Assembly: GCA_022592435.1 (NCBI GenBank)
Contig: JABYQS010000191.1
Coordinates: forward strand, 1-63,417
Length of the DNA: 63,417 bases
Direction of reading: 5' to 3'
DNA from: Cerioporus squamosus
Taxonomy: Eukaryota; Basidiomycota; Agaricomycetes; Polyporales; Polyporaceae
Shown: positions 35,198 to 46,361 of the stretch, piece after piece
Numbering within the stretch: the first letter of the stretch is position 1
Layout of the letters: every line of letters starts with the position of its first letter
The notes under the pieces: generated by a model
Seen by the model: the letters and a program-made list of their open reading frames with translations, nothing else
Told to the model about the DNA's origin: nothing
Databases searched by the model: none
Made by a program: the position numbers and the translations under genes

Positions 35198-35476
35198 CGC
35201 TCCACAGGAGGCCGAACCTCTCTTGATTGGGGCAGCCCGGAATCGCTGGTAAGTAGTTTGCCCACAATCGACGACAAATGAATCCAAGGCTCTCACGGCA
35301 ACCCTATTGAGTTGTTCTCTACCGAGTTGCACAACGGCGTAACGTCACTATCGTCATCACCAAACAAGGCTTTATTGAGAGGACAATCGAAACGAACCAT
35401 ATTCATACGTAGGCTGCCTCCAACCTAACAACTCCGTGGCTAGTGAGTAGCTTGATAAGTTGACCATCTCGCATGC

Positions 35477-36297
35477 TCATGGGAACGTGAATGTCAGCGC
35501 GGGAACGTCGCCCCCGAATGCTTCTTTGACTAGGTTTCGCCATTCCCAAGATCGGTGACTAGCAAAGATGATTGTTAGCTTCCGCTGTTCGCCTCGTGTG
35601 AACCACATACCTGACGTGCTTCCTTCCATTCCTCAAGACCAGCTCACGTAGCTTCACGGCACCCACAGTCCACTCCAAACCCAAACGATTGCACTCCGCA
35701 AGTTCCAGTGGTACAGTCCTGTAGGATATGTCCCACAGCGCTTCTGCGACCCACTCTCCGACGCAGTACCGCTGAGCCAGCGTGATTCGCTCGATGGGGT
35801 CCAGTAGTGCCAAGAAGCGAATCGCCTGAGTGCGGACTGTTGAGAATTCCCAAAGGGTCGCGAGCTTTAGGACCGCGATCCAGTCCGACGTCACGTCGCG
35901 CAGTCCGTGCTTGAGGCGATCGGTGACGACGAGGCTATACAAGATGATATTGTGAGCATGATGGACAACCACAACGGGGAAACTCACTTCGCATGGATGA
36001 CACGCAAGAATTCCCTGAATTCTTGTGCGGAAACCCCTTGCAGCTGAATGGGCTCATCGTCCGATCCCAGCAGTGTCCCGGCGCCATTGGGAGGGAAATA
36101 CGTTCGGCAGAACGCGGGAGAACCTTGCTCCATAACTTTGCGTGATATGCGAAAGGCTACCGCGTCCACCTAGTATGATAGCGCGCCCAGTGAGTGAGTC
36201 ATCCAAATCGCGGATGGAAGGTAATACCTACCTTGAAGACGACTAAAGTTTCATAGAACTCTTCGTCCCTGACGTGCGTCACAACATTCGTGGTCAT
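35477..36297 (-). CDS. BTB/POZ domain protein
   Basis: Four exons on the minus strand: 36297-36232 (MTTNVVTHVRDEEFYETL), a second exon from 36169 (VDAVAFRISRKVMEQGSPAF... IQLQGVSAQEFREFLRVIH) to about 35990, a third from about 35940 (LVVTDRLKHGLRDVTSDWIAVLKLATLWEF...), and a last exon (HRSWEWRNLVKEAFG) ending at TGA 35477. Introns are about 50-60 bases with GT..AG ends. The VxFKV...F...SPAF...FxxFLRVIH pattern followed by WIAVLKLATLWEF and DPIERITLAQRY is the standard build of the lineage-expanded BTB proteins of Agaricomycetes. These are thought to act as protein-binding adaptors; the partner is unknown. All frames are open, giving about 217 residues. Confidence 0.85.
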
Positions 36298-36739
36298 GGC
36301 AGGATATCTCGGTGGATGAGCAATGTGTCAGGAGAAAGTTGCTGATCGATGCTATATGCAATCTCGGCAGCCAACAGGATGTTTGGCCGCTACAACCTGA
36401 GCAAAGAGGAAAAGGGAGATTCAAAGATCCAAAGACCAACTGATAGTCGGCGTGATGATGAACATGCAGCTCAAAAGATGGCTCGGTGCTGGCAAACAAA
36501 GCGACAAAACATGATGAACGACATGCAAACCACACGCGGACCAACAGAGGTATGACCGTGAGCGGGACTGCAATAACATATTTGTCGGTAGCGTTCACAG
36601 GGATCACCACTACACCAGTGGGTTGGCGGGTCGAACTGTCCCGGGCAGGAGCTTCCGCCCGCCCCAGCATCACCCGCGAACCCCCGCCCTCCCCCCAGGA
36701 AAACGAAGCGCCGAATTCCCGCGTCCACGATTCTCCTAG

Positions 36740-37630
36740 GCGAAAGCAGATAGGGATGCGCAGCTAACTTCGGCATATATCCGAAGACTAGTATGCGCCT
36801 ACAGGAGGGGTGATTGGACGACAACGACACTGGAGCAGAAGGCTTACCATGCTGTCTCTGCCCAGCCAAATCTGCAGTGCTCCCCTGTGCATTCATCGAG
36901 CCTCCGCCGGGTGATGTGCATGACATGGGTGCACCTGGATCGCCATCGTTAGAGAGACAGAACAGTGAGGCACGAGTGCGATCACAAGATTCACCTTCAT
37001 TTCAAGAGTTTTAGGTCGTCGTCGTCGCAGGGCCGTCGGACAAAATGACGGCAGCACTGTCGGTGTTCTGAGGCGCGATTGTAGGCTTGGTGTCGCTGGG
37101 TGCATGGATTGGGGCAGGGCGATCAATACGTGGGCTCGGAATGAACGGCGGGGATAGCGATTGGTGACCCTGGATGAGCAATGCTAGTTCAGAACAAGGC
37201 CAGCGAGGCGAGGCATTGGCAAGAGTCAGCTCGCCACGCGCAAGCGTCCGTTTGCCGCACGTTACGACGATAGGCCCGTGCTCGTCCTACATTCGCATTT
37301 GTATCCTGTCTGATGTTGCCGATTAGTCGCGATCGGGAAACAACTTAGAGATCAGCTCTCAAACACTGCAAAGAGACAGACATACCGGCGCAACTCTTGT
37401 TGTGATCCTTGCTAACCGCAGCAAACAGGGCTTCGAAGAGACAGAGCAAATGTAGTAAACAAAGCAGGGCAGTAATGTGCGAGGACCAGTCTCCGGGGTG
37501 AAGCTATCCGCCAGCTGCAGCATCGTCCGCCGAGTCCCGACAACGACTACGGTCTGCCGATCTTCGGAGCAGTCGGGCAGACGCGCCATCGTCGCCGACA
37601 TCGCAAGTCTGAACCGTGAAGTGCACGGTA
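36740..37630 (-). repeat. Family R copy 7 (decayed)
   Basis: On the minus strand the landmarks appear in order: the SATMARLPDCSED frame of the first patch near 37590, CSELALLIQG near 37195, SDTKPTIAPQNTDSAA near 37100, then stops soon after ATTTT where copy 6 continues, and finally GAPMSCTSPGGGSMNAQG near 36925. The middle exon has lost its hydrophobic half, so the gene is broken. Protein-level conservation of the patches against copies 1 and 6, despite base divergence, shows past selection for coding. Confidence 0.55.
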
Positions 37631-37639
37631 TCGAGCAGC

Positions 37640-38374
37640 ATCGGACAGTGGGGAAGAGGTTATGTATGCTTAACGCAGAGCGAGCGCCAGCGAACGTACG
37701 GGCACCGCACCAGGCAGCTGCGGAGTACGAATGTTCGTTCGGAGAAGTGTTCAGCTGGCCATGCCTTGCGGTTAGGCCCGCCATCTCCGAAACCAATTCT
37801 GGGGGTCCGCTCCGAAGCGAGCGCCGCAGCAAGGGCGAACCTAGCTCGCGGTGGGCAACTTGGTAGCCGCTGCAAGAGCGAGGACATCTGGCACGGCTAA
37901 TCAGCCATGCAACCTACTGGGTCGGATCCTCGCGCATTGGCCACAATCAGGGTCTTCAGGAAGTATTCGAAAGCCCTTTTGTCATCTGATTGTGCTCATA
38001 TACCTCGACAATCCAGATAGCGGTGTCGTTTGCGCTCGGAGGGATGCTAAAACTCCCTTTGTTAAGTAGCCTGTGTAACATTAGGTCCAAACTACGGGTG
38101 TTCCTCAAACAATCGCCTTCGATTGGCCGCGAAGCGCAGATTCAGCTGAGTTCTCTTCGTCGCGCAATGTGGATTCCACGTACTGTCAGGCTTGCCTGTG
38201 CGTACTCACCGTACCGATGCTTGTCCCCTCTTTGCATTTGCGGTATCCTTTTGTGCTTGTGGTCTCAATATCTTCTCGCTCGTAAGGTTCCATGCCGGAC
38301 ACCTCGAAGTCAGTCTCCCCGCGTATCTCCATCTTCGACCTCAGCTATCTTTCCTTGTGGCGCAGAGGTTTGAT
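37640..38374. other. Upstream region of the transposase gene
   Basis: No gene was found. A search by eye for the terminal CACTA inverted repeats expected of an autonomous element was not successful here or downstream of 42733. Confidence 0.4.
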
Positions 38375-41300
38375 ATGTCTCATCTAGGGGGAAATACCAA
38401 ACGCAAGGTTGCTGCAAGCAGCCAATCCACCAGACGCCGCCGACAAGAAGATGCTCGTCTGCAAGCCATGCTGGACAACATTGTACATACCGAGAACGCC
38501 ATCGAGGACATTGGCGTTGTTGTGACCAGGGCCACTCTACAAGAGTATGAGACGCCGCCATCATCGGTCCAACGTGAGTTATTGTTCGAGACGCTGATCA
38601 GTTGCTTCTTACTGACAATCAGTAGTGAACACGCACAGCCCCTCGGACACACTCCCCCGCGACTCTACATCTGGCGCGACCCCTCGAGCAGCCCCTCCTC
38701 TCTCCGAGATACCGGGTATCTCGTTGATTCTGGAAGACCTCGACCACATCAGCCGGTCCCTACGGGACCACCGCCCCCTTCTCCTGTCTGGCACCGCGGT
38801 GCGTTTCTCGAGAGATCCTCTCAAGGGAGGGGAGTTCCGTCGGCGTTCCCCCCGCGGTATAGCAGCAGCGAACTCTGGGCCAAACTCGTTGGATCCTAGC
38901 CACGACGCGAACGTTCCCCTCCTCCACTACGAGAACGATCTTTTCGGAATTTTGAACCATCTCAGGGCGCTTCCCAGCGGCACACTAGACGAAATCGAAG
39001 CACTCCGCTCCTCCTTGTTGGATCAAGTTTACGATGAGATCGCACGGCTGGAGTGCTTGAAGGAGTCGGAATGGCACCGTCAAAGAGCAGGTCTGCCCCT
39101 TGTCAGTGGGGGTACGTCCGATGATTTCCCAACCGGTGAGTCGTGATCCTCTTCTAGGCCTGTTGTTCATGCGCCTGACGGAGCATTACGCCAGAGGGCT
39201 ATCTGTCACCAGTCTCGCAAGGATCGACCAGCGATGACCAGCTTATCCATTCCGTCTCCACCGTTGCTATCGTGATGCACCTCCTCAAGAAGCTCACCCG
39301 TCGTGGGACTCAACTTCTAATCTCTGGCTTACGTTGTGTCATCGCGCTCACCATCCGAAGAACGCGGAACGGCGATCTGGAGCTCGGCGACAAGGAGTTG
39401 CTGAAGAAGATCTCCCTAGATCCTCGAACTCATCTCAAACATTACGATCTGGACCCGGTTTGCGACACCTATGTTTGCTGTCCGATGTGCTTCGCTCTGT
39501 ACCCAGAGGAGTCTGCCCCTCTAGAATGCACGCACAAGCTTACACCGTCTAGCGCTCCTTGTGCTGCGAGTATGCGAACATTCAGGACCATCGGAGGACG
39601 TCAGTTCTCCTTCCCAACTCGCAAATACCTGCATCAACGCATGAATGCGTGGGTGGCGAGATTTCTGTGCCGTCCCGGCTTGGAGGAGCTGTTGGAGAGC
39701 GCGAAGCCCGGGGAAGGCGACATGATGGAGGACTTCTGGGACGGACTCGCAATCAAGGACTTTCTCGGACCCGATGGCGAAATGCCGTACATGCGGGCCC
39801 CGCCCAATGAGACGCGTCTGGTGTTTGCTCTCGGCGTGGACGGTTTCAATCCCTATCAGTCCAAGACGGCGAAGCAGAGTGTGTCCAGCACCGCCATATA
39901 CATGGTCTGCATGAACCTTCCCCTCCATCTGCGCTTTCTCCCAGAGAACATGTACCTGGTCGGCGTTATCCCAGGTCCAAAGAAGCCATCCAAGGAGCAG
40001 ATCAATCATTTCCTCGCGCTCGTAGTTGACGACCTTCTGGAGTTTTGGGATCCGGGCGTCTGGTATTCGCGCACGGCGAAGTATCCAGTGCGCAGGCTGG
40101 TGCGCGCCGCATTGGCCCTTCTGATTTGTGATCTAGTGGCGGCTCGCCAAGTCGTGGGGTTGGCTTCTCATTCTTCCACATTCTTCTGCGGCTTCTGTTG
40201 GTTGGAGTCCGAGGACATCGAGCAACTCGACCGGGCACACTGGAGATTTCGCTGCAACTCCGAGCATCGCCGCTTGGCCGAGCTGTGGCGAGATGCCTCA
40301 TCAGAGCAAGAGCGGGAGGACATCGTGGAGCGATTCGGAGTTCGTTGGAGCGAGCTCCTTCGCTTGCCTTACTGGGATCCCATCCGGTCCACAGTGATCG
40401 ACTCGATGCATAACCTCTATCTTGGTCTCGTGCAGACTCACTGTCGCCGTATATGGGGTATGAATGTCGACGTTGAAGATGGCGACGGCACATCAAACTT
40501 CAGGAGTCAAGCACCTCCTCATCCCTCCGAGGCAGAGATCGAGGAAGGTCTCAACACTCTGGCGAAGGGGAGCTACTCCAAGCTGTCTCGATGCACGAAG
40601 TCTGTGTTGTGGTACCTCTGTCAAGAACGCCAGCTCCGACGAGCAGGCACTAACAAGCAGATGGCTAAACGGTTGCATCAGTGGGCGAGTGCTCATTTGT
40701 ATCTTGTACAGCGAAATCGCATGCTCACCACCGTACTTCTCCAGAGATTGAGTCAAGGCTTATACAAACCCAAAGATCCAGTTCCATCTCCGGCAAACCG
40801 GGCCCCGAACGAACTGCGTGCTACAACCAGCGCGGATCTGACAGGGGATCGTACCACGTGTTGGGTTCCCGGTCAAGGTCCAGGAACGGGACAGCTTGTG
40901 CACGAACCGCCGGAGTCCAAGGTATTGGCAGCAGAAGCCGCCCTTTTCGCAGGGAAGAGTGCAAGCAGGATGATGACGTTCAACAAACCGGTGCTTGTCT
41001 TTCTCTGTCTCAAACTCGACGTCACGCCCGCAGGCTGTAAGAAGGACCTCGTACAAGCCCTGATGTCTCGATTTCCCGTGAGTCCCATATGCCTCACCTC
41101 GTCGTTTGACCCTGACTCAGATGGTCACAGGCAGGACCACCCTCCGACATGCCCGCAGATGGTGATTCAGGCGCAGTGGACTCTACTTCCCACGACACCA
41201 GCCAGCCAGATCATACGTCCTCTGACGGCATGGCAACCTCGTCGGCACCTGATCCAGTGCCACCGCTCAACCGCTCTCCTCCGAGAAACGGGGGTAAAAA

Positions 41301-42733
41301 TCAGACCGCTGAGGCCGTTCTTGGAAAGAGAGCGTTCGAGGCGATTCGGGAAGTCAGGGATGCTATGGAGCTACCGAGTTGGATCAATCAACTCCCCCGT
41401 GGCTTTGGCACAACGCAGCACGGTAAATTGAGCGCAGACCAGTGGCACACCGCTTGCACTATCGTCCTCCCCGTTGCACTCATATGGCTGTGGGGGTACG
41501 ACTCTGACCCTGATAGCGACCGCCAGAGGTCCATGTTATCGAATTTCATGGATTTGGTCACGGGCGTCGTGATTGGTGGCTTATGGCGGATATCTCCTGC
41601 CCACATCGATGCTTTCGAGGCGCATATGCGGCGGTATCTAGAACAGTTGATGGAACTGTACCCGGAGGCGTCCATCGTTCCTAACCATCACATAGCGCTC
41701 CATCTCCCGGACGTCATGCGTCTCTTCGGTACTCTCGTAGCTTGCCGCGCATTTGGCTTCGAACGCTTCAACTACCTCCTTGAAACCTTGAATACTAACC
41801 TCAACTTCGGTGCGTTTTTTCACTCCCTACAGCGTGTCGCCTTCCTCATATACATCGCAGGAGAGATGGAAGCCACATTCATGAAAACCACTAGCCGTGC
41901 AGCCAATTTACGACCCAAGTTACAAGATCCACAAGTTAGGGCGGCCTTGCAAGAATTTATCGAGAGGTGGGACGCTATATCCGGAGAGGATGAGCGGGGT
42001 ATGCGTCTCGACACAGTCCTTCGTTCTGCGGCCTCGGCTTTCGCTGTTCCTGACTTGTGCCAATCGGAGAGACTGGAGAATGCGCTGAAGCACAAGAAGG
42101 TCGTGCTCGACAATGCAGTCTACGCGGCGCTTCGGCAGAAATTGAACCGAGAAGCCGGCTTCGAGCTCTTCGTCGATCCCACAAGACATACTAAGGGGGA
42201 CCTTCAGCGGAATATGCATCGGGAAGCGTATGAGCATGACGATATCATCATTCAGGGGATCCACTATCGGCCACAGCACCGCTCTTCAAGAGATAGCAAC
42301 ATCCAATTCGGGTCATCCGACGCGCCAAGGGCAGGTGCTATAATGAAGATCTTCACCCACCGCCGCCGGTCACCTCAAGGCGAATTCATCGGCGAGACCT
42401 TCCTGGTAGTAGAAGAGTTGCAGGACATTTCGACGGCGCATCACGACCTTGACAACTTCCGCCGCTTCCCATATGCAGGAGGGCGCCTGTACTACCGTCA
42501 GAGCAAGCCCGGGCTTTCCCTACTCCGTCCTTCGGATGTTACGTGCCATGTTGCCAAAACTCCGCTGAGCATCCCCTGCATATGCGAGCCCGTGGTGCAC
42601 ATCCTTCCGCTAAACAGAGTACGTACCGGTTTTGTGGGCTCAGACGTTCCGCTCATCAGATCTCTTTCAGAGGTTGCAATTGGACGCAACGCATATCAAC
42701 CCGTGTAACCCGGATGACCAGTCGGCCACTTAA
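38375..42733 (+). mobile_element. Tnp2-type (CACTA/EnSpm-like) transposase gene, apparently intact
   Basis: Six exons chain without a frame break: 38375-38573, 38623-39135, 39195-41077, 41131-41809, 41861-42618, 42671-42733 (about 1360 residues). The N-terminus is basic and disordered. Then comes a Cys pattern (YVCCPMCFALYP...CTHK...PCAAS), and the transposase core: FLCRPGLEELL, GVDGFNPYQSKTAKQ with the first candidate catalytic Asp, MCMNLPLHLR-like and VGVIPGPKKPS segments, ASHSSTFFCGFCWL and VIDSMHNLYLG with a later Asp. After the fourth intron it reads GEMEATFMKTTSRAANL, usual for basidiomycete Tnp2 proteins. The end reads LQLDATHINPC. Such proteins cut and paste the element at its terminal repeats. 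No flanking repeats were found, so this may be a domesticated or immobilised copy. Confidence 0.85.
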
Positions 42734-44017
42734 AGTTATGTCATGAAGTGACTATGACTAGTACCGTGGCTTCTATATATCGTGCTCACTACTTTTGCAC
42801 CCAGTCAGTCATTCCCGTCTCTCGGCCAATGATTCGGCTAATAGTCGAGCGTCCGCAGTTGTAGAACACGCAGGGCGACGTCCGTGATTGCGAGCTCAAT
42901 CCTGGAAACGAGATCCGATCCCTGCAGATCTTCTTGTGGCACGGTCAAACTTGCGCGAGGTAGAACTCAGTCCCCGGTTGCTTTAGTTTATCAGCATCAC
43001 AAGTTCTGTTCAAGTGATTATAGAACGGAATGCGAGCGGTCGTTCGGGCAGTTTGTCGCAAGCCCCTTATCCGAGGAGCGCGGCCGAAACAGGACCGAAA
43101 CTAATAGGCTCTGTGCTTTCACAAGCCTGTTCCCTGACCTGAGCCAGGGGCGATTGCCCGTCGTGTGCAACGATCTGCGAGATGCGCAGCCTTATCTGGA
43201 GTTTTCTAATCGTGTCCACTCGCGGAGTGCCTCTCCTGTTCGCTCATGGTGGTTTCAACGCGATCGAAGGTTGTGTAAAGCGAGATACAGTATGTAGTAC
43301 TGGTTGCAATTTGCAAGTGGTTCGGGCGCCTGCAAAGCAGGCGTCTAGACTCTATGTTTGAACCAGCGCGGCCCGGGTTAGCGCATTCCTCTTCTCCTAC
43401 CCTAGACGACCCTCGGTCCACGTCTTTTGTGGCCCCCAGCTAGCCGCGCTTTGGAATCCGTCCCAACTAGGTCCTTACCCGCGAAGATGAGTAGCTTAGT
43501 CCACTTATCGTTTCAACCGCGACAGTCAGAGCACTAGGTTCGTTTCTGCCTCCGCCATTCTCCGCGCTGTTCGGGAAGGGAAGGTCTCAGAGGCCCGGTC
43601 GTCAGGCACTGGATCGCCGGAAGCTCAACATTAAAGCATACATCGAAGCATTGGATTGGCTTGCGCTTTGGATGTCTGAGAACACGTGTGCAATATAGGT
43701 GATTAGCATTTCCCCGCCTTACTTCACATCCAGCTTGCAGAGCTCTTGCCAAGCGGCAGACTACCACTACCGCCTGTCCCAGCACTCGGCGCTGCGGACG
43801 CGACCTTTATCCATGCGATCACTCTCATAGAACAGCAGATTCTCCGAGGTGCTCAGAGATCGAGAACTCCGCATCTGCACGTTGCGAATACCCAGCCGCG
43901 CCTCGTGTCCGTGAGCACAAAGGACGTTCACTACGGCGTGACAAGGACCATGAGCGTCTCTTCATTTCTGTCTCTCTTCTACTCCTGTCCCTTCGTAACC
44001 CAGCACTGGTCTCAGCT
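42734..44017. other. Interval without a supportable gene
   Basis: Open frames such as 42884-43297 (+) lack recognisable motifs. A perfect 7-bp hairpin (CGCCTGC AAA GCAGGCG, 43327-43343) resembles a tRNA anticodon arm in shape only. Plus-strand sequence from 43740 may contain an earlier exon of the next gene (HAITLIEQQILRGAQR). Confidence 0.4.
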
Positions 44018-45263
44018 ATGTCGACGGCATCCGGTGTATCCAGCATGACCTTGGTCATGGACACTTATGGAGAGATATGCCAGACGCAGCTCGAACTCGA
44101 CCTCAAGTTACATAAGTAAGCCACTCGAGTTTCAGACATGTGCGCCACTCACCAGGTCTATGAAGCTTTCTTGACAAGTACAAGCTCACCAACGTCGAAG
44201 CGACCCTGTGGATCGAAACTTTCGTCGCAGCATTGTCGAAGAAACACGAAGAGTGCTCCGCAAAATTATTGCGTAATCTCCTGCGCAGAGCAGACCGGAT
44301 TCACCGCTTGAACACGGTCGCCAACTACCAGACTCGCATCGGCTCCCTCGACGCGTTTGTAAAGGAGCGTGAGGGAATGATGGCCAAGGTGAGACCAATG
44401 CGCTCGCGGATCACATACTCATGACGACGCCTTCACGGTAGTGCTCTCGCTGCTACCACAGTCGCAGGATCGCTTACAATGCCCTTCAACGCGACTATTA
44501 CGACAACATCTTCAAACTCAGTCGCAAGAGTCTTGACTGCTGCGCTAAGGAGAGCCAGAAGTTGCACAGCGTCTTCGACGCTTTGTTGCCGTTTGTTGAG
44601 TTCTACGACCATCCTGAGGTGAGCCCATTATATAGACCGATGATGTTCCGAATTTACCCTAACGAAACATCCACAGGCGGAGCTCAAGGAGATGCTCAAT
44701 AATGTTGATTTCACGGAGGATGCATTGACCGCTGTGGTGGCTGCGCCGATGCAGATGCTCCTGACACTTCGAGAAACGCGCGGTATCGTTGCACGCCAGG
44801 CGAGTGGGATACACGCCAGGATTGGCCAGTCGCTGGCCCGTGCTCATGCCGCTGAGGCGGAACAAGCTGTTGCCGCAAGCATCCTCTCTACCCTCCGCGG
44901 AAAGCTGGAAGCACAGGTCGCTGAACAGAAGAAGGCAATGGACGTCCTCAAAGTAAGTACACACGCCCGAGATCGGAACTAGTGACCAAGTAATAGTGCA
45001 GGACCTCGTTACCAGAGTCTCCACTCACCCGCGAACCTTGGCCGACAATGCTGGACTTGAATTCGATGTCGAAAGAGTGTTAGCGATACCGACCAAATAC
45101 GAGGCCTACGTCAAGCACCTCGCTCTACTCGAAGCAGTGCGTTATTCCCTTGATCCGCGGAAGCCATGTAGATTGACCTGCACTCAAGCTCAAGCAGCAA
45201 GTCGTGGTATCGATGGCTGGCATTGAGGGACAATTCGATCCTGGTTTTATGGCGAACGCATAA
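44018..45263 (+). CDS. Predicted all-helical protein, 327 residues
   Basis: Six exons with phase-consistent GT..AG introns: 44018-44115, 44166-44388, 44442-44618, 44677-44952, 45002-45136 and 45189-45263 (TAA). The ATG at 44018 begins MSTASGVSSMTLVMDTYGE. The whole product is amphipathic helix: LWIETFVAALSKKHEECSAK, RDYYDNIFKLSRKSLDCCAK, then a less polar stretch (TAVVAAPMQMLLTLRETRG) and EAEQAVAASILSTLRGKLEA. No signal peptide or known domain is recognised. The long helices with one weakly hydrophobic segment would fit a coiled-coil bundle; a membrane role is speculation. It is a distant look-alike of the genes at 7, 21 and 32 kb. Confidence 0.65.
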
Positions 45264-45504
45264 GTAAGTCTCGCATGAGAAGATTGTACGGATAAGCGTT
45301 CCCTTTCTGCGATGTATCAAGACGCCTTCCTCGCGGCGGAGACTGTTGTAACGGGTGCTTAGCTCCTCACAACGAACTTTTGACGATAGGCATCTAGGTA
45401 AGTTGCAAATGGCCAGGGCAAGGCGATCCAGGCAGTTCTCGGACGCCGTTCTTGGTGTCGTTTCGGAGTTGACTGCATAGTGCATTCAAGCATCCCGAAG
45501 TCCA

Positions 45505-46165
45505 CGCTTGCAGCTGCACAGGAGGGTCCATAGTAAGCATTGCGCGTTTCGTTTGTCGTCGGTCCTCTGCGCTTTCGTCTGTCGTATGGGAGCTTGCCGC
45601 TGCCGCCGCCCGCCTCCGCCGTTGCCATTCACGGGCATGTCACAGGCTGTAACGGACTGTGACTTGCCGTCCACGGTCCTATCGCTGCAAGCGCTGCGCT
45701 TGCAGGTCCTGGACTACGACCACGATCTCCGAGGTCGACTCGCTAGCTCGCCGTCTCTCATTCAACACTTTTCGCCCAACGTCCTTTGTCTCGTAGCGTC
45801 CAACGTCCGGCCCATCTATGCTCAGTTCCGCACAGCAGCTCATGGCATGGTTCGCGCGCTCAGCGGGCTTCCATGGCCAATCCTTCGTCGAGCCGGGGTT
45901 CAAGCAGTGCGTTTGGCCGCGCCGCTCTACGCGGCATAGCCCCGCGGGGTTCATGGCTATTGGATAGAGGTATGTTTGATCAGTTCTGTTGCGTTGCCGC
46001 TACGCCCCGTTTTCTGCCCCAGCTCTCTCTCTCCGTGCTCCCTCCCGGTCTTCTTCGCGTGGTATCCGCGACGCGCACACGCCCCTGTGCGAGCAGATCG
46101 TGCTCATCGTGCTCACAACATCGACCGGAGATGGCGATACCGACTATCGGTTCTCGGGGCTCGCC
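45505..46165. repeat. Module X, copy 3 (inverted)
   Basis: Inverted copy of 19929-20561, with a junction near 45540 where about 32 bases are present that copies 1 and 2 lack. It is the only copy reading on the plus strand. Confidence 0.8.
45586..45939 (+). CDS. Open frame of module X, copy 3
   Basis: The frame from ATG 45586 reads MGACRCRRPPPPLP, then a helix-like part (LQALRLQVLDYDHDLRGRL, NVRPIYAQFRTAAHGMVRAL) and stops at 45939. The same frame is open in copy 1 and broken by one base in copy 2. A downstream phrase in another frame (CEQIVLIVLTTSTGDGDTDY, 46084-46143) is conserved in the diverged relic at 5.2 kb, so a second exon is likely and the true gene may run to about 46200. No domain is recognised. 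It may be an independent gene or the 5' part of the RING gene. Confidence 0.4.
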   Translation: MGACRCRRPPPPLPFTGMSQAVTDCDLPSTVLSLQALRLQVLDYDHDLRGRLASSPSLIQHFSPNVLCLVASNVRPIYAQFRTAAHGMVRALSGLPWPILRRAGVQAVRLAAPLYAA

Positions 46166-46361
46166 GTCAAGTGCCTCGAGCTGGGCTCCGCACGTGGCTG
46201 ACATGATCGCTCGCGGAACCGCTGCAACAAAGGATTCTGTGCACGAGGCAGTCAGGTTCGGATGCAGATGCCTCTCCTTATTGAATCGTGCGTTCGCTTG
46301 CTCTCGCCACTCCCTTGCCCTCACAACTCCTGCTCCCCGCGCGTCCGCGAATATCTACGCT

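Noticed and set aside
38375..42733. Assignment of the transposase to the KDZ class
   Set aside because: The motifs (FNPYQSKTAKQ, VIDSMHNLYLG, EATFMKTTSRAANL) fit Tnp2-type proteins better; no KDZ-specific cysteine cluster was recognised.
43327..43343. tRNA gene around a 7-bp hairpin
   Set aside because: There is no matching acceptor stem, D arm or T-arm consensus at the right distances.
42734..44017. CACTA terminal inverted repeat downstream of the transposase
   Set aside because: Strings such as CACTAC near 42788 occur, but no inverted partner or target duplication could be found upstream of 38375.
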